From: Choristoneura fumiferana
Taxonomy: Eukaryota > Arthropoda > Insecta > Lepidoptera > Tortricidae
Reading direction: 5' to 3'
Length of the DNA: 64,000 nt
NCBI RefSeq assembly: GCF_025370935.1
Contig: NC_133485.1
Span: 4,113,107 to 4,177,106 of the forward strand
Shown here one piece after another: positions 58,451 through 64,000 of the stretch. Under the pieces are notes generated by a model. That model worked only from the letters and a program-made list of their open reading frames with translations. It ran no database searches and was not told where the DNA came from. Each line of letters opens with the position of its first letter. The stretch's first letter is position 1. Position numbers and translations under genes: made by a program.

Positions 58451-58995
58451 TTTTTTGTTTAAATTTTTTTTTCACTCTTTTTCGTGTAAAAGATCTAAGA
58501 TACAATAGTTTAATGTCGACTGCTCGTCACCTTTTACGATAAATTGCTTTTTTCGATGCAGAGACGTTCATTATTGAGGAGTCCTGGTGCTTCACCACCC
58601 GATACATTTCACCATATGCATTACGATGAGCTTAAATTGCTTAGCAACTGTGTTAAAGTAATTGAAATTCAACCCGCGAAGTACTTGTTATTGAGTAGTC
58701 GCTCCGATGGTCTAATGTGGTCTTCATCATCAGTTCCACTTCACCAAATGATGATTTTCAAGAGCAAATGCACGAGTTACTACTAAATATATCCAAATTA
58801 CCATAGGTGTCCCTACAATATTTGAAGAGTTCCCTCGATTTCCTTAGGATCCAATCATCAGATCCTAGGTCCTCCTAAATTCCTCTAGCAATGAAAAAAT
58901 ATATTTTGAAATCGGTTCATAAATGACGGAGTTCTGAGGAAACACACATAAAAAAAGTACAACCGAATAGATAACTTCCTCCTTTTTGAAGTCGG
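58450..58995 (+). repeat. Repeat ending ttttgaagtcggttaaaaa
   Basis: The terminus cttcctcctttttgaagtcg then gttaaa is a frequent lepidopteran repeat end; related pieces occur at 21700-21730 and 42828-42845. An ~80-codon frame at 58559-58786 may be a remnant of its coding part but has no domain I recognise. Confidence 0.45.
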
Positions 58996-59125
58996 TTAAA
59001 AAGGAGCTGAGTTATGCAAGAAGAATCGAACCTTGAATTTAAAGCGTCAGAGACAGCCTGTACCTAGATATTTTTACGTCTTGGTTACATAAGTACGTAA
59101 ACCTATTTATGAACTTGACTGTAGT

Positions 59126-59258
59126 ACAGTCACCAGCACCAATATCTAACACAATAAGCGTGCATAAATATCCGATACGACTCTATTTCTGGGACCAAAA
59201 GGACGAGTTAGATATTTTTGCACGCTCCGCTGTGGCAGATATTAATGCTGGTGACTGT
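59126..59258. mobile_element. MITE, 133 bp (acagtcaccagca ends)
   Basis: acagtcaccagcaccaatat and inverse atattaatgctggtgactgt; same family as 34197-34332. Its left end abuts an end fragment of the 10883 family (gaacttgactgta, 59111-59123). Confidence 0.8.
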
Positions 59259-59576
59259 ACCACCCACCTTCTTCTTTTGTGAGGTATTATTTCTTGACAA
59301 ATTTTGTCTCCCCCTGTCAACGGACACTATGCTTTTGATTGCTGGTTTTGTATGAAATCAGTGATGAGTCCTTAAGCCCTATAAAATACGTAAAAGCAAT
59401 TTTTGTTTTCATTTGGTGACGATTAAATATATCTTTTGACAAGTTTAATGTAAATTCTTCTGAGCTGACGTCTTCACAGATAAGTAATTTATGATGCTAG
59501 TTATAATAAAATGAGTGATAAAGATAAATAAACTAAACTCAGCGGCACAAAATTTGGCCCCCTATACATACAGTAG

Positions 59577-59724
59577 ACATTAGTAAAGATTGTCATTTTA
59601 CTACTTTGACATTTCGCGATTTGGACCACCCGAGACTTGGACGTGGCACGACTTAGACGCTGTAAGACATGGACCTCTTACGATGTGGACGCAATTTCGA
59701 CACTGGACATTTTACGACTTTGAC
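59577..59724 (+). repeat. 16 bp periodic array, unit around acNNNNNNacgacttgg
   Basis: Consecutive units start at 59577, 59593, 59609, 59625, 59641, 59657, 59673, 59689 (18 bases) and 59707. All but one are exactly 16 bases. The shared pattern is an AC start and an acga-t-tgg end; the middle bases vary freely (compare acgtggcacgacttag with acctcttacgatgtgg). Non-coding. Confidence 0.82.
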
Positions 59725-59924
59725 GTAAGACGCCGGAGGGAAAATTACCTACCTATTGCTTGACACCTATTGTCCTTCAAATGAAGGACAAATTTTTTAC
59801 CGCTCAGTATTATATTTTTTATATTAGGTATTAAGGATTTATTAAATTATATATTACATCAACATAAAAAAGGTATATTAGGTACAATAAAATTAAATAA
59901 GCTAAAAGTATAATAAATCTAAAA

Positions 59925-60125
59925 ATGGACCCTGCGGCATGGTACCAAAGATGCTGGCAGCATTTCCCCGCTGGATCGCAAGACTGATGCGTTGAGCGAG
60001 GCAACTGCCAGCTCTTCAGTCTCCTGTGGTATCTCTGAGTCTCTTTGATAGATCTTTGAAGAGACTCAGAGCGCCAGGGCCCCACGGACCAAGGGTCTCG
60101 ACGCTGAAAGGTACAAAATCATAAG
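59925..60125 (-). mobile_element. Non-LTR retrotransposon C-terminal fragment (GPW family)
   Basis: The minus strand reads YDFVPFSVETLGPWGPGALS, then LFKDLSKRLRDTTGD, a stop, RAGSCLAQRISLAIQRGNAA and SIFGTMPQ. Better preserved than the 8690 copy but with an in-frame stop. It lies about 0.8 kb beyond the FoxD stop codon; no link to FoxD is implied. Confidence 0.75.
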
Positions 60126-60699
60126 GATTAAGTTTTCATTGATGAAAAAAAAATCGAAAGTTCTGTCTTATTATTTTATATTTTATATCTTAGAAATTAG
60201 TTAGTTACACAAATATATACTACAATTATGAAGTATATAATTACAAGTATTTTGGCGGGTGGTTCAGGAAACCAAAGTAGGTGTTTACCTACTTAAACTA
60301 CGCTAGATATTGCATTATACCTACTTAAAAAATACAATTAAGAAATATTTACACTGCGGACCTACTTTGTACATGGAATGACTAGATTTTATTATTAAGT
60401 TATTTAGGCAACAAACTAATATAACAAAAATAGGCACCTTTTTGATTTATCTGTGACAAATAATTTATTTGAAGTGTTCAGAAAATTAATAACAAAATAA
60501 TGACAGAATTATTTACAGTTAACGACACAAATGATATTTGTCATAAATACAATATTATATATGTTAATTTTTGGATGACACGGACGCGTAACAAAATAAT
60601 TTTGTCAGTAGATTAATGATAATGAAATAGCTATACTTATGCACTCTTTTTTAAAAGATTGTAGCTTTTTGTAGAGCTCGTTGAAAATGTTCCTGTCAT
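60126..60699. other. AT-rich DNA downstream of FoxD
   Basis: No repeat or coding signal recognised. It may include FoxD downstream regulatory sequence if the more distal AATAAA near 60468 is used. Confidence 0.4.
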
Positions 60700-60705
60700 T
60701 TTATT
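60700..60705 (-). terminator. Candidate polyadenylation signal of FoxD
   Basis: This is the first AATAAA on the minus strand after the FoxD stop codon (TTTATT on the plus strand), about 250 bases downstream. It would give a 3' UTR of roughly 270-290 bases. Another AATAAA lies near 60468. Motif only; no cDNA support. Confidence 0.45.
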
Positions 60706-60953
60706 GGACGGTCTACTTCTTTGTTACAGGTTATTGAACACAGCCCTACACCGACTAATTAAAATAAATAAATCCCTAAACCGACCTGTGCCACATTCTT
60801 AATAGGTATTAAATAGGTCACACGAAACATACCCGTCTTGACAAATTATTTTACAAACACTAAAGAACACTTCATGAGTCTTTAAAGTCAATTCACTGGC
60901 GAGGACGAAAGCCGACGGTTCTAGAACGGATTGGGTATCCCGCCGAAGAATGC

Positions 60954-61841
60954 TCATCTCCAGTCGTCGGGGGGGACGTTGCCTTGGTAGAGGGGGGAGA
61001 AGGCACTCCGTCGGGGTTCGGGAGAATCCTCCTGTGACCCTATAATAGACTCGATGGAAAACCCGTTGCGGGACCGCTTGCCTCGTGGCTCGGTCATCTC
61101 TGACACTCGCGGCGGAAGAGGAACTGGTCGAAGAGTCGCTGGGGGCGGCCGTGGTAGCGACAACAGCGGCGTCGGCGGAAGATAGCACGGCAAAGGCAAC
61201 AGCGGAGCGTACGCCTCCCTCGCCAGCATAGCGACTACAGCGTGAGCGTGCTGCAGGGATGGCGCCGGACGCTTGTATCTCTTCCGCCGCCGCAAAAAAC
61301 TTCCATTATCAAACATGTCCTCCGCCATAGGATCCAGTGTCCAATAATTTCCTTTTCCCGGATTCCCCGGCTCCCGCGGTATTTTGATGAAACAATCGTT
61401 CAAACTTAGGTTATGCCTGATAGAGTTTTGCCAGGCCGGGAACTTCTCACGGTAGTAAGGGAACCTAGTCATAATAAACTCACAGATGCCGCTCAGCGTC
61501 AGTTTCTTATGCGGTGACTGAAGGATTGCCATTGTGATGAGTGCTATGTAAGAGTACGGTGGCTTGATGAGTTGCGTCGATGATTTCTGCTTGGATTTCT
61601 TCGGCGAAGATGGTTTGGATTCGCTCGGGCTGGAGGCGTCGTACCGCTCGGAATCGCTGGACGGCGGCGGCAAGTCTGGAGTGTCCTCGTCTACGGAAAC
61701 GTAGGTGTCATCTTGAGGGTATTCCTCGCGGTCGTCGCGGAGGTAGTGGGGTAGATAAAGGCGCGGTGGTGGCCGTAGGTCCAAGGGTAGGTCGCCTTCG
61801 ATGATCATGTCGCGGTAGGGGCCTAAGTCGCAGTCCTCCAT
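60954..61841 (-). CDS. FoxD: FoxD-class forkhead transcription factor, intronless
   Basis: A 295-residue nuclear DNA-binding protein. The forkhead (winged-helix) domain spans about residues 93-191, from KPPYSYIALITMAILQSP to RRRKRYKR. Recognition helix 3 (AWQNSIRHNLSLNDCF, 136-151) is intact. The wing region IPREPGNPGKGNYWTLDP and the block LTLSGICEFI...RFPYYREKFP are the FoxD signature. An eh1-like motif FSIESIIG (261-268) is the type that recruits the Groucho corepressor, so repression is the likely activity (family knowledge). Residues 35-85 are acidic and Ser/Pro-rich; 208-246 are Pro/Leu-rich. The start is the first ATG after an in-frame TGA, with A at -3 and G at +4; the stop is TGA. 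A single exon is normal for FoxD genes. It is shorter than Drosophila fd59A, mainly outside the domain. The coding region is far more GC-rich than its surroundings. FoxD is favoured over other Fox classes by domain identity plus eh1; an exact ortholog name cannot be assigned here. Confidence 0.96.
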   Translation of the reverse strand: MEDCDLGPYRDMIIEGDLPLDLRPPPRLYLPHYLRDDREEYPQDDTYVSVDEDTPDLPPPSSDSERYDASSPSESKPSSPKKSKQKSSTQLIKPPYSYIALITMAILQSPHKKLTLSGICEFIMTRFPYYREKFPAWQNSIRHNLSLNDCFIKIPREPGNPGKGNYWTLDPMAEDMFDNGSFLRRRKRYKRPAPSLQHAHAVVAMLAREAYAPLLPLPCYLPPTPLLSLPRPPPATLRPVPLPPRVSEMTEPRGKRSRNGFSIESIIGSQEDSPEPRRSAFSPLYQGNVPPDDWR

Positions 61842-61965
61842 GCTCGGCACATGTCAGAAGTGCGTGTGGGCGCGAGGCGCGGCGCCGACTGCGGCCGGGC
61901 CCGGCGCTCCGGCTCCGCCCCGGGCCGCCCAACCTCCCCCCCCCTCGTTTACGTTCCAGTAAACA
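61842..61965 (-). promoter_or_regulatory. GC- and CpG-rich leader/promoter-proximal DNA of FoxD
   Basis: Immediately upstream of the FoxD start, about 61870-61950 is one of the most GC-rich stretches in the window, in otherwise AT-rich DNA. It has long G/C runs and many CpGs and no ATG that would extend the reading frame; the in-frame codon before the start region is a TGA. It is most simply 5' UTR or core-promoter-proximal DNA. The transcription start is not visible. Confidence 0.5.
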
Positions 61966-62125
61966 CAACAATTGTCATTATTATTCCTGCGGGTCGCGCT
62001 TTGTGCATGAAATTTCAGGCCGTTGGCTAATAATAATTATTAGACCGCTCGCTTATCGATTCTTTGTAGCGGTGTCGCTATTTGTTTAAGTTTGAACGAT
62101 TTATTTATTAATTGCGGTTTTGTAT

Positions 62126-62131
62126 TTTATA
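62126..62131 (-). promoter_or_regulatory. TATA-like box upstream of FoxD
   Basis: The minus strand reads CTATAAAATAC here, a good TATA match about 285 bases upstream of the FoxD ATG. It would place a start site near 62100 and a leader of about 260 bases. In AT-rich DNA such matches arise by chance, so this is only a candidate. TAAT-rich, homeodomain-type sequence lies nearby at about 62029-62042. Confidence 0.25.
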
Positions 62132-62579
62132 GTTTGTTGGGTAAAGTTTTTATTTGTTTGAAATAGGTATTTGTAGGTATTTCTAATTGGGTAGTAGACT
62201 TAGTCTCACGTAAATTTATCAAGTAGAGCAGCTAAACGAAATGTACAATTTGTAAACTCAATTTGAGATAAATTATCGTTAGTCACTATTTACGAACCTA
62301 TCTACCTATCTATAAAAATCTGTCATATAAGCTTTACACAATAACCTGAAAAGCAGCCCAAAGCTCAAAGAACGAGTGCCAAAGTAATATCATAAAATAT
62401 AAAAAGATCCAACAAAACGAGCAAAGGAAACTGTTTACAGAGACATGTATGCGACGCGATCCTTTAATCCGGAGCTAAAGGACTCGAGATGTATTGAAAA
62501 AAATCTCATAAAGCGAATTCTAGCACTCCATTCAGGTAGACGTCTTCAAATAAGACGCGCGTAAAAAATATTCGCCGAC

Positions 62580-62790
62580 GAAACGCCTCGACAATGCGCG
62601 CGAGGCTCCAGAAAACCCCGTATATGTTTCCTACCAAAACATTTACCCCTAGGGCGATGAGGGAAAAGCTACGCGCGGGAGCGAGTAAACTAACGCGACA
62701 GAGCGAGACAAAACACCCGACGAACCAATCGGTAAGAGGATTGGCATGGGCGGGGCCCCCCAAAGCTAACATGTCAGGGCGTGGCATAAG
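62580..62790. promoter_or_regulatory. CCAAT/GC-box island upstream of FoxD
   Basis: About 0.75-0.95 kb upstream of the FoxD start is a single-copy-looking, CpG-containing patch. It has CCAATCGG, an inverted CCAAT (GATTGG) and GGGCGGGGCC close together (about 62724-62758), and several CGCG words before them. This composition resembles an upstream promoter or proximal enhancer. The open frames crossing it on both strands lack domain content and are not called as genes. Confidence 0.35.
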
Positions 62791-62799
62791 ATCCCATTA

Positions 62800-64000
62800 T
62801 TGTCTGGCAAGGCAAATAATATTTTGCACAATGTACACATTGGGTAAAGGGGGGATTTGGGGGGTTGCTAATTTATTCTCAACTTCGGTTACGGGTTGTT
62901 TTTCAGCTTTGCGAGCCTGTTATTTAAATTGGACGTCGTGAGTTATTTGTATGTAGCCTTCTGAAGCTATTGTCTCTTTAATGAAGGAATTTGTCGTTTG
63001 TCGCTTGGGATTTTCAGCGATTGTTACGGTTAACTGAGTGTATGTAGGTAGAGGTAGCTTTTTGTTGGGAAGAACAAAGGGTTGGCTACTGTTTGTTAAC
63101 TCGTGGAACTATAGGTAGGTACAGGCAGTTATGGTTTAAGAAGCTTTATCCGTTACGTAGAGCCAATGATATTAAATACGATTTTAAGTCACATATTTAC
63201 ATTATTTTTAAAAGTTTTTTTTATATTTTACTTGTGATGTTTGTGTTCTGATAATTAGGTAAAATCTTGAAAGTCGGAAAAATCATTTTTTTTTATTAGG
63301 TACCTGTGAAAGTTTAGTTTAGGGCACATTTTCTGTATTTAAACGACAAATGGTAGAGCCGTCGCAAATTGGCATTTGCACTTATATAAAACCATGTTTT
63401 ATTTAGGTATTTAAAGCGTGTTTTAGGGTTCCGTGCCTACCTCAAAAGGAGAAAAAGGAACACTTATAGGATTAACTCGTTGTCTGTACCTGTGTCCGTC
63501 TGTTTGTCACAGCAAATTTGCTCCGTAAGCATTGGATCAGTTGGGTTCATATTTGGTACACATAAACACATAATATATTTAAATCGGTGGAAACCAAAGA
63601 CGTAACGTAACCGGTGTAACGTAAATAAATGAATTTCAAACGTAAGGACCAATTTTGGGAGGTAAATATCTTGCATAAACCATTTTACTCATTTTGTTAA
63701 AGACTATAATAAAATAATATTGCAACTCTATTATACCTACTTCATTTTATTAAAAATTAAAATAAGATTTCGAATAACGTTAAATAGATAATGACAAAAA
63801 AATACTGTGCAAGAAAATTATAATAAAGAATAGAGGGCGATTTATTATCTGTAGAGGTCAATCAAGCACCGCAATGTAATGCAACTTGCACGATTTTTCT
63901 TGCAGGTCTAAACAGGGCTTTAGCCCTAGGTAAGGACGGGAAGAATACGCCACAATTCCTAATCTAATATTATTATATAAAATTCTCGTGACACGTGTTT
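62800..64000. other. Upstream flank of FoxD to the window end
   Basis: AT-rich. One common repeat fragment at 63420. No exon, no second gene and no strong motif cluster recognised; any distal FoxD enhancers are not identifiable by eye. Confidence 0.5.
63420..63530 (+). repeat. Common repeat fragment (tagggttccgtgcctacctc)
   Basis: ttagggttccgtgcctacct then caaaaggagaaaaaggaaca and tgtccgtctgtttgtcacag: a repeat seen widely in insect intergenic DNA. No coding content. Confidence 0.45.

Noticed and set aside
61580..61971. Open frames overlapping FoxD in other frames
   Set aside because: By-products of the GC-rich FoxD coding sequence and leader; no ATG or domain support.

Overview
This is a 64 kb stretch of AT-rich insect nuclear DNA. 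It is most likely from a moth or butterfly (inference). The repeat set is the main reason: short Helitrons that begin TC, end CTAG and sit between A and T (Lep1 type), tRNA-headed SINEs ending in (TGATGA)n, non-LTR retrotransposon tails seen widely in Lepidoptera, and many small inverted-repeat transposons. No bacterial, viral or organellar gene organisation is present.

One gene can be called with confidence. It is an intronless forkhead transcription factor of the FoxD class (Drosophila fd59A / vertebrate FOXD type) on the minus strand at 60954-61841. It has a complete forkhead domain and a C-terminal Groucho-binding (eh1) motif. A GC-rich leader, a TATA-like box and a CCAAT/GC-box patch lie upstream at higher coordinates, and a polyadenylation signal lies downstream. 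I found no other credible exon, so the other ~63 kb is a gene desert around a developmental regulator, where distal enhancers would be expected.

Layout: 0-12 kb holds small TIR elements, Helitron and LINE fragments and a few GC-rich single-copy islands. 12.6-15.2 kb is a large foldback element with ~1 kb arms. 15.3-28 kb holds LINE ends, tRNA-derived SINEs and a LINE ORF1 relic. 28.2-30.1 kb is a 1.85 kb Helitron carrying about nine copies of a ~120 bp tandem repeat. 30-49 kb is a patchwork of MITEs. 49.6-54.7 kb is bounded by a perfect 38 bp inverted repeat and contains a decayed non-LTR retrotransposon. 54.7-60.9 kb holds more MITE, SINE and LINE remnants. 60.9-64 kb is the FoxD locus and its upstream flank.

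The most unusual pattern is a set of short arrays built from degenerate 15-16 bp units: 41.64-42.36, 15.32-15.59, 59.58-59.72, 22.75-22.89 and, more weakly, 0.25-0.33 kb. Their unit sequences are unrelated to each other, but the period is nearly the same. In two of them the unit orientation flips between the halves. Two larger elements (12.6-15.2 and 49.6-54.7 kb) also reiterate a word from their own terminal repeat throughout their interior. I do not know a named family with this design. Transposase-binding subterminal repeats are the conservative explanation.
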